A stretch of 64,000 nt of DNA from Sulfitobacter sediminilitoris (GCF_010667575.1 NZ_JAABNT010000001.1:372001-436000); one strand, 5' to 3'; numbered from the stretch's first letter, positions 20,514-30,824 are shown. Program-made: numbers and translations. The notes: generated by a model not told the origin, from the letters alone.

Positions 20514-21608
20514 TCAGCCCACGTGAAAAAGCGTGTTGAACAGCTTTGGATCGATGCTGTTCATCTCGAACGTCGGACCATCGGTCAGGATCGAGATCGC
20601 ATCATGGCTATGCAGGCTTTCCTGATGGCTCGCGATCACGCGGAAATCCCCAACGCGTGGCTCTTGCTGCAACTGCTCACAGAACAGACGTGCGGCATCT
20701 TCTACAAAGATCGGGTTGGCGGCGTTCAGCTCAGCAAAGGCCTGCTCGTCCTCACGCTTGACCATCACCTGCGTTTCGGTCGGAACCGCGCGGCGGCAGG
20801 CGTCGATCAGATCTTCGAACCACAGGCATGTGTTGTCGGCATCAATAACGGCGGAAATCCGTGCAACGGAGCGCTGGGAATGCGGTGTCGCCAACTGGCC
20901 GCGCGTGGCGCGCGCGTGTTCGCTCAGTTCCAGTGAGCAGGGGCAGGTACTGGAATAGACATAATCAAGATGGATGATCTTCTGGCGGACGCCATCCTTT
21001 TCGATCAGCTCCAACGCCACGTCGTAATACTGGTAGCCCGACAGACCCGAACGCAGCGATTCAATCTTCATCGGAAAGCTGAAGCGCATCTGGATACGGG
21101 CATCCATGCTATCAAGGTCGGACTTGTAGTCGTCCAGTGCCGCCTCGATCACCTCGAAACTGAAGGTCCGCTCTGCGTGCTTGTAGAAGCTGCGCATGAT
21201 GCGGGACATGTTGATGCCCTTCTTGTCTGCTTCAAGGCTGACAGAGCCTGTAATCGACGTCTCAAGGCTGAGATCGCCGTTATCGCGGGTGTGAAACCGG
21301 ATCGGCAGGCGGAAATTTGAAATACCGACGTGCTGGATCTGCTGTTTGGCACCACGGATCAGGCTTGAGGGGCCGTTTTGAAGGTCGGGTAACGTCTTCT
21401 TGTAACCATCACCTACCGCGAAATCGTGAGGATAGGTCCGGTTGAATTCAGGATACGTCGGCTCAGAGGACAGCAGTCGCACAACCGCGGGATCAAGCTG
21501 TTCAATCTCGCTTGGCGTGGCGCCCGCAGCCCATGCCTTGAGCGTTGCAAGTGCTTCTTGGGCCTCGGAACGCTCCGGCGCCTTCTCGACTGAAGTGATT
21601 GCATTCAT
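20514..21608 (-). CDS. folE2: GTP cyclohydrolase I, FolE2 (type IB)
   Basis: 364 residues; catalyses the first step of tetrahydrofolate synthesis (GTP to dihydroneopterin triphosphate). The type IB signatures are VGISNFRLPI, the catalytic Cys in YSSTCPCSLELSEHAR, and ASHQESLHSHDA with metal-binding His. Type IB enzymes are metal-promiscuous and often induced under zinc limitation by Zur; no clear Zur box was seen here. GGGGGAG precedes the chosen ATG. Together with folB and folP it covers much of the folate branch in this window. Confidence 0.96.
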   Translation of the reverse strand: MNAITSVEKAPERSEAQEALATLKAWAAGATPSEIEQLDPAVVRLLSSEPTYPEFNRTYPHDFAVGDGYKKTLPDLQNGPSSLIRGAKQQIQHVGISNFRLPIRFHTRDNGDLSLETSITGSVSLEADKKGINMSRIMRSFYKHAERTFSFEVIEAALDDYKSDLDSMDARIQMRFSFPMKIESLRSGLSGYQYYDVALELIEKDGVRQKIIHLDYVYSSTCPCSLELSEHARATRGQLATPHSQRSVARISAVIDADNTCLWFEDLIDACRRAVPTETQVMVKREDEQAFAELNAANPIFVEDAARLFCEQLQQEPRVGDFRVIASHQESLHSHDAISILTDGPTFEMNSIDPKLFNTLFHVG

Positions 21609-21680
21609 GGACTTAGCTCCCCCTATCGGTGTGCAGAACATACTTAGGGTGCTGTTCCGAGATTACCAATTAAGATATGA

Positions 21681-21700
21681 CATAGCACCGAAATGCTATG
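21681..21700. promoter_or_regulatory. Perfect dyad upstream of folE2
   Basis: CATAGCA-CCGAAA-TGCTATG is a perfect 7-bp inverted repeat in the 117-nt gap between metZ and folE2, about 75 nt upstream of the folE2 start. It could be an operator for folE2 or a weak hairpin after metZ. No T-tract follows on the minus strand, so an operator is favoured. The binding protein is unknown. Confidence 0.4.
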
Positions 21701-21725
21701 CTAAGCCCCTGCGAAACCGACATTT

Positions 21726-22904
21726 TCAGTGCGAAAGCGCCTGCATGAAATCGCCCAAAAGGTCATCGGCATCCTCAAGCCCCACCGAAATTCGCACCAA
21801 TCCGGGCGTGATGCCCAACGCGTCCTTCTGATCCTGCGGCAAGCGTTGGTGGGTGGTGAAGGCAGGTGGCGTCAGGATGGTTTTCGCATCTCCAAGATTG
21901 TTCGAGATGATCCCCACCTCACAGGCGTTCAGGAATTTATAGGCAGCTTCTTTGCCGCCCTTCACCTCGATCGCCAGCATTGTGCCCCCCGCACCCATCT
22001 GGCGGCTTGCCAAATCGTGCTGGGGATGGCTGGGCAATCCCGGATAGATCACCCGGCTAAGGCATTCATGGCCTTCCAGCGCCGCGGCCAGCTTCAACGC
22101 CGTTTCGGCCTGTTCGCGCACCCGAAGGCGCATGGTTTCAAGACCTTTCAGCATGATCCAAGCGTTAAATGGGCTCATCGAACCGCCGGTATGCTTCATG
22201 TAGGGTTCAACCGTTTTGCGGATGATCTCGCGGGTGCCCATGATCACACCGCCCAGCGCCCGGCCCTGCCCGTCGATGTGCTTGGTGGTGGAATAGATCA
22301 CGATATCAACGCCCTGCGCCACAGCATTGGAATAGACCGGGGTGGCGAATACATTGTCGCAGATGACCAAGGCACCTTGAGCATGGGCCAGCTTGGCCAC
22401 CCCTTCGATATCCACCAGCTCCAACGTGGGGTTCGACAACGATTCAAAGAACACTGCACGCGTGTCGGGCCGGATCGCAGCCTCCCACTGGCTGAGGTCG
22501 CTGCCATCGACGAAAGTGACCTCAACCCCGAAGCGCGGCAGGATTTCCTCGGCGATATACAGGCACGATCCGAACAGCGCGCGGGCCGAAACCACGTGAT
22601 CACCTGCCTTCAGCACGGACATCAACGCCCCGTTGACCGCCGCCATACCCGAGGCCGTGGCAAAGGCGTCCTCTGTTCCCTCAAGGGCCGCAATCCGATC
22701 TTCGAACATCGCGACTGTCGGATTGCCGTAACGGGCATAAATGAACTCATCCGGCCCAGCGCTTTCAAAGCGGGCCTCAGCCTGCTCTGCCGTGTCGTAG
22801 ACAAAGCCCTGCGTCATGAAGATCGCCTCGGAGACCTCGCCGTACTGGCTGCGTCGGGTGCCAGCGTGCACGGCTTTCGTGGCTTTGCTCCAGTCTTTGC
22901 TCAT
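21726..22904 (-). CDS. metZ: O-succinylhomoserine sulfhydrylase
   Basis: 392 residues of the Cys/Met-metabolism PLP family; makes homocysteine from O-succinylhomoserine and sulfide. The PLP lysine lies in YSTTKHIDGQGRALGG. The phosphate-binding Tyr/Arg (EFIYARYGNPT) and FESLSNPTLELVDI are also present. The MetZ subclass rather than MetB is indicated by overall resemblance and the direct-sulfhydrylation lineage typical of Rhodobacteraceae. Expression is controlled by the upstream SAM-II riboswitch. AAGGA precedes the ATG and a short uORF ends 4 nt before it. Confidence 0.93.
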   Translation of the reverse strand: MSKDWSKATKAVHAGTRRSQYGEVSEAIFMTQGFVYDTAEQAEARFESAGPDEFIYARYGNPTVAMFEDRIAALEGTEDAFATASGMAAVNGALMSVLKAGDHVVSARALFGSCLYIAEEILPRFGVEVTFVDGSDLSQWEAAIRPDTRAVFFESLSNPTLELVDIEGVAKLAHAQGALVICDNVFATPVYSNAVAQGVDIVIYSTTKHIDGQGRALGGVIMGTREIIRKTVEPYMKHTGGSMSPFNAWIMLKGLETMRLRVREQAETALKLAAALEGHECLSRVIYPGLPSHPQHDLASRQMGAGGTMLAIEVKGGKEAAYKFLNACEVGIISNNLGDAKTILTPPAFTTHQRLPQDQKDALGITPGLVRISVGLEDADDLLGDFMQALSH

Positions 22905-22908
22905 CTTG

Positions 22909-22980
22909 TTATCCTTCTCTCCCGGCGACAGCCGGGCAATAAAAAACCCCAGACGCGGTCAAGCGAAAGGGGGCTTTCAT
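22909..22980 (-). CDS. 23-codon upstream ORF between SAM-II riboswitch and metZ
   Basis: The first ATG after the riboswitch (22980) lies 5 nt past AAAAGG, the sequence at the riboswitch 3' end that normally acts as the regulated Shine-Dalgarno. It opens a frame MKAPFRLTASGVFYCPAVAG plus three residues. TAA lies at 22911-22909, only 4 nt before the metZ ATG and in another frame. The arrangement suggests that the riboswitch gates leader-peptide translation and metZ follows by coupling. Translation of this ORF is inferred, not shown. Confidence 0.45.
   Translation of the reverse strand: MKAPFRLTASGVFYCPAVAGREG
22921..22936 (-). other. Hairpin just upstream of the metZ ribosome-binding site
   Basis: CCCGGC-tetraloop-GCCGGG, a perfect 6-bp stem within the uORF, ends about 3 nt before the AGAAGGA region of metZ. 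Ribosomes translating the uORF would have to unfold it, which could expose the metZ start. Slightly upstream (22941-22973) CCCC / GGGG flanks a weak inner CGC/GCG and is followed by six T, a possible weak attenuator. Confidence 0.5.
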
Positions 22981-22985
22981 CCTGA

Positions 22986-23037
22986 CCTTTTAGCAGATTG
23001 TTTAACGTGGCCCGCAATCCGGTAACAAATCACCACG
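22986..23037 (-). promoter_or_regulatory. SAM-II riboswitch upstream of metZ
   Basis: The minus strand shows the SAM-II (metA motif) core in order: CGTGGTGATTTG, a variable part with CCGGATTGCGGG, CCACGTTAAACAA, then GCTAAAAGG. The P1 arms CGTGG / CCACG pair perfectly, and the conserved GTGATTTG, TTAAA and GCTAAA blocks are present. This class binds S-adenosylmethionine in alphaproteobacteria and usually hides the Shine-Dalgarno at its 3' end. It fits control of methionine synthesis by metZ. Confidence 0.92.
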
Positions 23038-23134
23038 TCGTTTGGATTACGCCTGTCGCGGCCCCTCGTCAATCCAGCACCTTGGCTTTGCTGTGTTTTG
23101 CGTCAACATAGGTACAGCTGAAAAGGAAATCGCG

Positions 23135-23824
23135 ATGACGGCTCCCATAGATCTGTATTACTGGCCCACGCCGAATGGCTGGAAAATCTCTATTGCCTTG
23201 GAAGAGATGGGGCTGCCCTATGACACCCATCTGATCAACATCGGTGCGGGTGACCAGTTTCACCCTGAGTTTCTGAAGATCGCGCCAAATAATCGAATGC
23301 CCGCCATCGTGGATCCTGACGGCCCCGATGGCGCGCCGATCTCGATCTTTGAAAGCGGTGCGATCCTGCAATATCTCGCCCGCAAGACCGGTCAGTTCGG
23401 GGGCCGAACGGAGCGAGAGCGCATTGCCGTCGATCAATGGCTGATGTGGCAGATGGGGGGCCTTGGACCCATGGCCGGACAGGCGCATCATTTCCTTAAG
23501 TTCGCGAAAGAGGACATTCCCTACGCCAAGGACCGCTACCGGGACGAGACCGCACGGCTTTACGGTGTGCTTGACCGCCAATTGGCGCAGAACGAATTCG
23601 TCGCGGGCGAATTCATTTCAATCGCTGATTTCTCGATCTGGGGATGGGCTTCGCTGTGGGAGGGACAACAGCAGACGTTGGAGGACAAGCCGCATATGGC
23701 GCGCTGGCTCGAGACGATGTGGGCGCGCGAGGGGGTTCTGCGCGGTCGCGCCCTGATGGCAGAAAGACGTCCGGGCTATGCGGAGGACAAGGATTTGCAG
23801 CGGCGCTTGGCTGCGCTCGGCTAG
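23135..23824 (+). CDS. Glutathione S-transferase family protein (YfcG/YghU-like)
   Basis: 229 residues: N-terminal thioredoxin-like domain beginning DLYYWPTPNGWKISIALEEM, with NNRMPAIVDPDG and the glutathione-binding ESGAILQYLA, then an all-alpha C-terminal domain with FSIADFSIWGW. The N-terminal TPNGWK pattern is that of Nu-class or disulfide-bond-oxidoreductase GSTs. AAAAGGAAA precedes the ATG at 23135; an upstream in-frame start at 23042 lies over the metZ regulatory region and is unlikely. Confidence 0.92.
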   Translation: MTAPIDLYYWPTPNGWKISIALEEMGLPYDTHLINIGAGDQFHPEFLKIAPNNRMPAIVDPDGPDGAPISIFESGAILQYLARKTGQFGGRTERERIAVDQWLMWQMGGLGPMAGQAHHFLKFAKEDIPYAKDRYRDETARLYGVLDRQLAQNEFVAGEFISIADFSIWGWASLWEGQQQTLEDKPHMARWLETMWAREGVLRGRALMAERRPGYAEDKDLQRRLAALG

Positions 23825-23938
23825 ACGCTGGGCGGTCCCTCGCAGCCCATGCCGCAGGTTGAAACGCTCAACCGAAACCTCTTGGCAGGGTGCCGATGTC
23901 TTGGAAGAGATCGAACCGGACTTTTCGAAAGTGTATGG

Positions 23939-24562
23939 CTAGTCGTCCGCGCCATCAGGCTCCGTGTATTTTTCAAGCGCCACGATCTGGCTCCAGAGGA
24001 ACAGGAACATCAGGATCGGAAACCCGAAGGTCTCGATCTTGACCCAGGCGTCGGTGGACATGGTGCGCCAGACCACCTCGTTCGCCACCGCCAGCGCGAT
24101 GAAGAACATGGTCAGCCGCCGCGTCAACAGCATCCAGCCTTCGTGCTTCATCGGGATCATCTCGGACATGACATAGGCAAGGTAGCTGCGCCCGCGGATC
24201 AGACCAATCGACAGGATCGCTGCAAAGAAGGCGTAGACGATGGTTGTCTTCATCTTGAAGAACTTTTCATCGTTGAACCACGCGGTCAGCCCGCCAAAAA
24301 AGATCACCATGAAAGCGGTGAAAATCTGCATCCGGCTGAGCTTGCCCGTGAGCCACCATAAAACCCCCATGGCGACCAGCAGGATCGGGACAAAGATCAG
24401 TGTCGCAACGATAAACCCGGTGTATTCCGTACCACCGAAGACGAAGACATCATCGCGGATACGCAAATAGATCAGGAAAAACAGCAAGGGTGGCCCCAGC
24501 TCAAGCACCTGCTTGAGGATCGGGTTGATCGTCTTTGGCCTGTCCGTTTCGGGATCATCCAT
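23939..24562 (-). CDS. yciB: Inner membrane septation protein A family (YciB/IspZ)
   Basis: 207 residues with about six TM helices (for instance LELGPPLLFFLIYLRI and TAFMVIFFGGLTAWFNDEKFF) and the family signature KMKTTIVYAFFAAIL. Known members influence cell-envelope elongation and division. AAGGAG stands 6 nt before the ATG at 24562. An earlier in-frame ATG at 24577 overlaps the stop of the upstream DMT transporter (ATGA), so the genes are coupled either way. Confidence 0.92.
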   Translation of the reverse strand: MDDPETDRPKTINPILKQVLELGPPLLFFLIYLRIRDDVFVFGGTEYTGFIVATLIFVPILLVAMGVLWWLTGKLSRMQIFTAFMVIFFGGLTAWFNDEKFFKMKTTIVYAFFAAILSIGLIRGRSYLAYVMSEMIPMKHEGWMLLTRRLTMFFIALAVANEVVWRTMSTDAWVKIETFGFPILMFLFLWSQIVALEKYTEPDGADD

Positions 24563-24573
24563 GGCGCGCTCCT

Positions 24574-25476
24574 TCATCCACCCACCTCAACTACCACAGC
24601 GCCCGCTGCAATCAATGCCATCAGCGCAACCCGGCGTGGACCCACCGTTTCCTTGAGGAACACCCAGCCGATGACAGCGGCAAAAACGGTCGAGGTTTCG
24701 CGCAGCACCGCCGCCTCGCCCACCTTGTCAAGCCGTGTCGCCATCATGATGGCGCCAAAGCTCATGAATGCCACAAGCCCGCCGATGACACCGCGCGTCA
24801 TCAGGGGGCCGAGGTCCGGCGGATCAATCATCTTTCGCCAACGCGACACCGCCACCAAAGGCATGACGATCCCGTCAATCATGAAGAACCACGCCAGGAA
24901 AGTGAACGGATTGGCCGTCGCCCGGATGCCGTAGGCGTCATAGGTTGTATAGAGCGCGACAAACAGACCCGTCATTACCGCAATGGCAAGTGCTGCGTTC
25001 AACGTGTCCCGCTCTTTGACCAAAAAGACCATGTTATAGACCGCAAGCCCGAAAATTCCCGACAGCAACACGGCAACACCCAGCCACTGAATGCCAGTAA
25101 AGGTCTCGTTGAAGATCAGGTAGGCACCAATCACCGTAAACAGCGGCCCGGTGCCGCGCACCACAGGGTAGACGACCGTATAGGCGCCCTTGGAATAAGC
25201 CCAGGCCTGCAGGAATTTGTAGACCGTGTGGATCACAAATGCGCCGGCGAAGATCAGCCACAGATGCGGCTCTGGCCATGGCACCACGAACAGCGCAAAG
25301 GGCGCCGCCATCACGCCATAGGATACGTCAATTGCGCCGCGCGTCAGCCATGGATCGTGCCGCCCCTTTTGCAGTGCGCCAAAGACCGCGTGCAGAAAGG
25401 CCGCCATCAGCGCTAGGATCAGCGCCGCGCGGTGTCCTGCGTCAGTACCTTCAATCGAAAGCAGCCAATCGGTCAT
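24574..25476 (-). CDS. EamA/DMT family permease
   Basis: 300 residues with about ten hydrophobic helices and two EamA halves. The second half contains ALYTTYDAYGIRA and GEAAVLRETSTVFAAVIGW, the latter a typical EamA end signature. Probably a drug/metabolite exporter of unknown substrate. The start is ATG at 25476 (a TTG lies one codon earlier). The stop overlaps yciB. Confidence 0.9.
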   Translation of the reverse strand: MTDWLLSIEGTDAGHRAALILALMAAFLHAVFGALQKGRHDPWLTRGAIDVSYGVMAAPFALFVVPWPEPHLWLIFAGAFVIHTVYKFLQAWAYSKGAYTVVYPVVRGTGPLFTVIGAYLIFNETFTGIQWLGVAVLLSGIFGLAVYNMVFLVKERDTLNAALAIAVMTGLFVALYTTYDAYGIRATANPFTFLAWFFMIDGIVMPLVAVSRWRKMIDPPDLGPLMTRGVIGGLVAFMSFGAIMMATRLDKVGEAAVLRETSTVFAAVIGWVFLKETVGPRRVALMALIAAGAVVVEVGG

Positions 25477-25512
25477 CAAAGAGCACCACGCAAGGTGCAG
25501 GCATCGTGCACC

Positions 25513-27213
<1,701 letters not shown>

Positions 27214-27281
27214 AAGGGAGCCTCCGCAGCAATTTCCCTTGATCTAGCCTCTTGACCCGGCAGAGGAAAGGGCCAGCGCGA

Positions 27282-27911
27282 TCACGCGGCCAAGGCGCCC
27301 AGCGTCAGCAACGCGATAGCGGACCAATAGAGCGGCCAGATCAGTGCGTTGGCCAGCCGTTCGAGGCGCGTCCCGGTGGTCAGAAAGAAGGTTTGCAAGC
27401 CCAGAATCGCGTCCGACAGGGCAAAGAGCACGGCCCCCGCCGTGATGAGGCCCGCGCCTGTGGCGAAGGCAGTCGCGGACATGGCTGCGATCACGCCGAT
27501 GTATAGGGCAACGGGCAGGCGCAACGCCCCCGCGCGCGGTAGGATCATTCGGGCCACGCCAACGATCAGAACCGCCAACCCGGCCAGCAGAACAATCGAC
27601 AGCGGCTCTGTAAGATAGCGCGCATCAAGCCCAGGGCGCAGCGCAAAGACCATGATCCAGCCAAGGTGTCCCAAGGCAAAGGCAACGAGCCCGCCAAGAA
27701 ACGCACTTTCCCCCGGCCGCGACAGGACCACGTCTCCCAGTGAGCAAAGTGCAAGGGCCAGCGCCACCAGCGGCGCATCCTGCCAGAGGGCCAAAGCCAC
27801 CAGCGGCACCAGCGCCAGCCCTTTGACCGCGCTGCGGCCCCAGGAATGGCCATCGCGCAGTGACAGCCCCCAGTAGATCAGCGCGGACAGACCACTTGTG
27901 GCCCAGAGCAT
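27282..27911 (-). CDS. YhhN family membrane protein (lysoplasmalogenase-like)
   Basis: 209 residues with about eight TM helices. The YhhN/TMEM86 signatures are present: SLGDVVLSRPGE with an acidic active-site-like Asp, FALGHLGW, and ALSDAILGLQTF. Eukaryotic members hydrolyse lysoplasmalogen vinyl-ether bonds; the bacterial substrate is not established. The start lies 3 nt past the stop of the formate-dehydrogenase-like gene, so they are probably co-transcribed. Confidence 0.88.
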   Translation of the reverse strand: MLWATSGLSALIYWGLSLRDGHSWGRSAVKGLALVPLVALALWQDAPLVALALALCSLGDVVLSRPGESAFLGGLVAFALGHLGWIMVFALRPGLDARYLTEPLSIVLLAGLAVLIVGVARMILPRAGALRLPVALYIGVIAAMSATAFATGAGLITAGAVLFALSDAILGLQTFFLTTGTRLERLANALIWPLYWSAIALLTLGALAA

Positions 27912-27914
27912 GGC

Positions 27915-29627
27915 TCAGATTTCTTCCGGGAAGTGCTTCATCACCAGCCGGATCGGGTTTGGCGCGGCTTGCCCCAGCCCGCAGATTGAGGCATCGACCA
28001 TTGCAGAGGACAACTCCTCCAGCAGCCCGGTATCCCAGCGATCCGCCTGCATCAGTTTCACGGCCTTCTCACAGCCGACGCGGCATGGCGTACACTGCCC
28101 GCAGCTTTCGTCCTCAAAGAACCGCAGCATGTTCAGCGCCGCTGCACGCGCCGAATCCTGATCCGACAGGACGACAACCGCCGCCGATCCGATGAACGAC
28201 CCATGCGGCTGCAACGTGTCGAAATCGAGCGGGATATCATCCATGGACGCGGGCAAGAGCCCGGATGACGGGCCACCGGGCTGATACGCTTTAAAAGAAT
28301 GCCCCTCGACCATGCCGCCCGCTGCCTCAATTATATCAATGATGGTCGATCCCGCTGGCAATAGATGTACGCCAGGCTGGGCCACACGGCCCGAAACCGA
28401 ATAGGATCGCAGACCCTTGCGCCCGTTCTTTTCCGTCCCGGACAACACCTCTGGCCCTTCGCGGCATACGCGCGCGACCCAATGGAGCGTCTCAATGTTA
28501 TGCACCAGCGTCGGCTGCCCAAAGACACCGACCTGCGCCACGAAAGGCGGCCGGTGACGCGGCATCCCGCGCTTGCCCTCGATGCTCTCGATCATCGCGC
28601 TCTCTTCACCGCAGATATAGGCTCCGGCCCCGCGCCGCAGGTCGACATAGCCAGGCTCGATAACCCCGGCTTCTTCCAAAGCTCTGATCTCACGTGCCAA
28701 AATCTCAAGCACCGCCGGATATTCATCCCGCATGTAGAGGAACACCTTTTCCGCCTCGACCGCCCATGCCGCGATCAACATGCCCTCAAGGAAAAGATGC
28801 GGCACCCGCTCAAGATAATAGCGGTCTTTGAACGTCCCCGGCTCGCCCTCATCGCCATTCACGGCCATGTAACGCGGACCTGCGTTCGCCCGCACGAACC
28901 CCCACTTCTTGCCCGACGGGAACCCGGCGCCTCCCAGACCACGCAGACCCGATGCCAGCACCTTTTCCTGCACTTCTTCCCAGTCGCCGTTCGCGCGCAA
29001 CTCTTTCAGCGTGGCATAACCGCCCTCAGCTGCATAATCAGCAAAGGTTTCGTAATCCGGCACATGCACATGGGTGTCGTCCGCAGCAATCGCCGCCTGC
29101 ACCTTTTCCGGTGTGGCGTGATCAATGTGGTTGTGGCCCAGTTCCAGCACCGGCGCCGTATCGCAGCGCCCCATGCAGGGCGCGCGCAGCACGCGTACCT
29201 TCGCCGGATCAAGCCCATCCTCCAAGGCCGCCTTCAACGCCTGCGCCCCTGCCAGCTCGCACGACAGCGAATCGCACACCCGAATGGTCAGCGCAGGCGG
29301 CGGTGTCTCCCCTTCCTTGACCACGTCGAAATGCGCGTAGAATGTTGCGACCTCATAGACCTCGGCCATCGACAGCCGCATCTCTTCGGCCAATGCGCGC
29401 AGATGCGCGGCAGACAGATGTCCGTATTCATCCTGTATCAGATGCAAATGCTCGATCAGCAGATCACGCGACCGCGACCGATCCCCCAGCAGGGCACGCA
29501 CCTCGTCCCACGGCGCGTCCTGCAACTGGCGGCCCTTGGTATGCCGACGCCCCTTGCCCTTGCCGGATTTCCAGACGCCTTTTTCCGGGCCTTTGCCCGC
29601 AGCCTTGCCGTGATCATCCAGCGCCAT
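27915..29627 (-). CDS. NAD-dependent formate dehydrogenase beta subunit-like (NuoE-NuoF fusion)
   Basis: 570 residues. A basic N-terminal tail is followed by a NuoE-like thioredoxin-fold 2Fe-2S domain (RVCDSLSCEL and APCMGRCDTAP). A NuoF-like part then has the FMN/NAD glycine-rich loop GLRGLGGAGFPSGKKW, NGDEGEPGTFKDR, AYICGEESAMIES and a C-terminal 4Fe-4S site ESCGQCTPCRVGC. This is the diaphorase unit of soluble formate dehydrogenases such as FdsB. No molybdenum alpha subunit, fdhD or delta subunit lies next to it. GGAGGAT precedes the ATG at 29627; the frame extends further upstream but runs antisense into alkB. Confidence 0.88.
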   Translation of the reverse strand: MALDDHGKAAGKGPEKGVWKSGKGKGRRHTKGRQLQDAPWDEVRALLGDRSRSRDLLIEHLHLIQDEYGHLSAAHLRALAEEMRLSMAEVYEVATFYAHFDVVKEGETPPPALTIRVCDSLSCELAGAQALKAALEDGLDPAKVRVLRAPCMGRCDTAPVLELGHNHIDHATPEKVQAAIAADDTHVHVPDYETFADYAAEGGYATLKELRANGDWEEVQEKVLASGLRGLGGAGFPSGKKWGFVRANAGPRYMAVNGDEGEPGTFKDRYYLERVPHLFLEGMLIAAWAVEAEKVFLYMRDEYPAVLEILAREIRALEEAGVIEPGYVDLRRGAGAYICGEESAMIESIEGKRGMPRHRPPFVAQVGVFGQPTLVHNIETLHWVARVCREGPEVLSGTEKNGRKGLRSYSVSGRVAQPGVHLLPAGSTIIDIIEAAGGMVEGHSFKAYQPGGPSSGLLPASMDDIPLDFDTLQPHGSFIGSAAVVVLSDQDSARAAALNMLRFFEDESCGQCTPCRVGCEKAVKLMQADRWDTGLLEELSSAMVDASICGLGQAAPNPIRLVMKHFPEEI

Positions 29628-29810
29628 GTCGTATCCTCCAAGCCGGTCTCGCGGCCCTTCTATCAAGAACCCCTGCGGGCCCACGATCAAAAAGCGACAA
29701 TTCCGCCCCCCTTTGCGCGGCTGCCCCCCTCCACGCGTCACGATGCGTTCTTGGTCGCGCCATATTTCGCCTATAAGAAACATGCTGGACCCAAAGCCGC
29801 GAGTATTCCG

Positions 29811-30824
29811 ATGATCTGGTACGCTATCGCCAGCCTGACACCAGCCGTGCTTCTTGCACTGGCCTGCCTGAATGGTGGGGTTTTTCCGCTGCTTGCAGTG
29901 CTGTCGATCACAGTCTTCGTGTTCTCTCTCGACAAGCTGTCGCGTCACCTCCCTGAAAGCGCAGCGTCCGGCCGCGCACTGACCTTGATACTGGCCCTTG
30001 TCCATTTCCTGCTGCTGGCCCTTGGTGTCTGGGCGCTCGGAGCTGGTGCGCACCTCGGCCTGATTGATAAGCTGCTGATCTTCACCGGCCTTGGCCTTTA
30101 TTTCGGGCAGGTCTCCAATTCCAATGCGCATGAGCTTATCCACGCCAGCGCACGCCTGCCCCGCCGCATCGGCGCTGCGATCTACATATCACTGTTGCAT
30201 GGTCATCACGTCTCGGCCCATCTGCATGTCCACCATGTGCATGTCGCGACAGACGCGGACCCCAATTCAGCGCGAAAGGGCGAAGGGTTCTGGCGCTATG
30301 CCCTGCGGGTCATCAAGGGGGAGTTCACAGCCGGACTTCATGCAGAAGCGGCACGCCGTGCCCGCGCATCCCGCCCCCGTTCCTCGTGGCAGAACCCTTA
30401 CGTCGCTTATGTGCTGGGCGGCATGATCGCCCTTGTGGTCTCATTTCTCATTGCCGGTCCAAAAGGTCTTTTGATCTACATCGCCATCGCACTTTATGCG
30501 CAGCTGCAACTTTTGCTGTCCGACTACGTCCAGCACTATGGCCTGCGCCGCCGGATCGGTGAGAGCGGCAAACCCGAACCCATCGGCGCCCAGCACAGCT
30601 GGAACGCGCCGAAATGGTATTCCAACGCCATGATGCTTAACGCGCCCAAGCACTCTGACCACCACATGCGACCGACACGCGCATTTCCGGCCCTTGAGAA
30701 CAGGCCGCACGCCATGCCGCAGCTGCCGCACTCCCTGCCGGTCATGGCGGTTATCGCCCTTGTCCCCCCGCTCTGGCGGCGGGTGATGGATCATCGGGTT
30801 TCGCGTTGGCAAAAAATGGCCTGA
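29811..30824 (+). CDS. alkB: Alkane 1-monooxygenase (AlkB-type fatty acid desaturase/hydroxylase)
   Basis: 337 residues. A membrane di-iron enzyme with the three His clusters in order: SNAHELIHAS, HGHHVSAHLHVHH followed by VATDADPNSAR, and NAPKHSDHHMRPTRAF; the DYVQHYGLRRR signature is also present. Hydrophobic helices occupy residues 1-110 and 205-245. It would hydroxylate terminal methyl groups of alkanes or fatty acids and needs rubredoxin and a reductase, neither of which is adjacent. It is divergent from the NuoEF-like gene over 183 nt. Confidence 0.92.
   Translation: MIWYAIASLTPAVLLALACLNGGVFPLLAVLSITVFVFSLDKLSRHLPESAASGRALTLILALVHFLLLALGVWALGAGAHLGLIDKLLIFTGLGLYFGQVSNSNAHELIHASARLPRRIGAAIYISLLHGHHVSAHLHVHHVHVATDADPNSARKGEGFWRYALRVIKGEFTAGLHAEAARRARASRPRSSWQNPYVAYVLGGMIALVVSFLIAGPKGLLIYIAIALYAQLQLLLSDYVQHYGLRRRIGESGKPEPIGAQHSWNAPKWYSNAMMLNAPKHSDHHMRPTRAFPALENRPHAMPQLPHSLPVMAVIALVPPLWRRVMDHRVSRWQKMA

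Noticed and set aside
20351..20539. 62-codon plus-strand frame in the DUF1127-folE2 gap
   Set aside because: It includes the terminator hairpin and runs into folE2 antisense; no ribosome-binding site.
22909..22980. uORF as an N-terminal extension of MetZ
   Set aside because: It is in a different frame (76 nt from start to start) and ends in TAA before the metZ ATG.
28365..29810. Long open frame in phase with alkB extending about 480 codons upstream
   Set aside because: It runs antisense through the well-supported NuoEF-type gene; AlkB homology begins only at 29811, and the upstream translation has no family resemblance.
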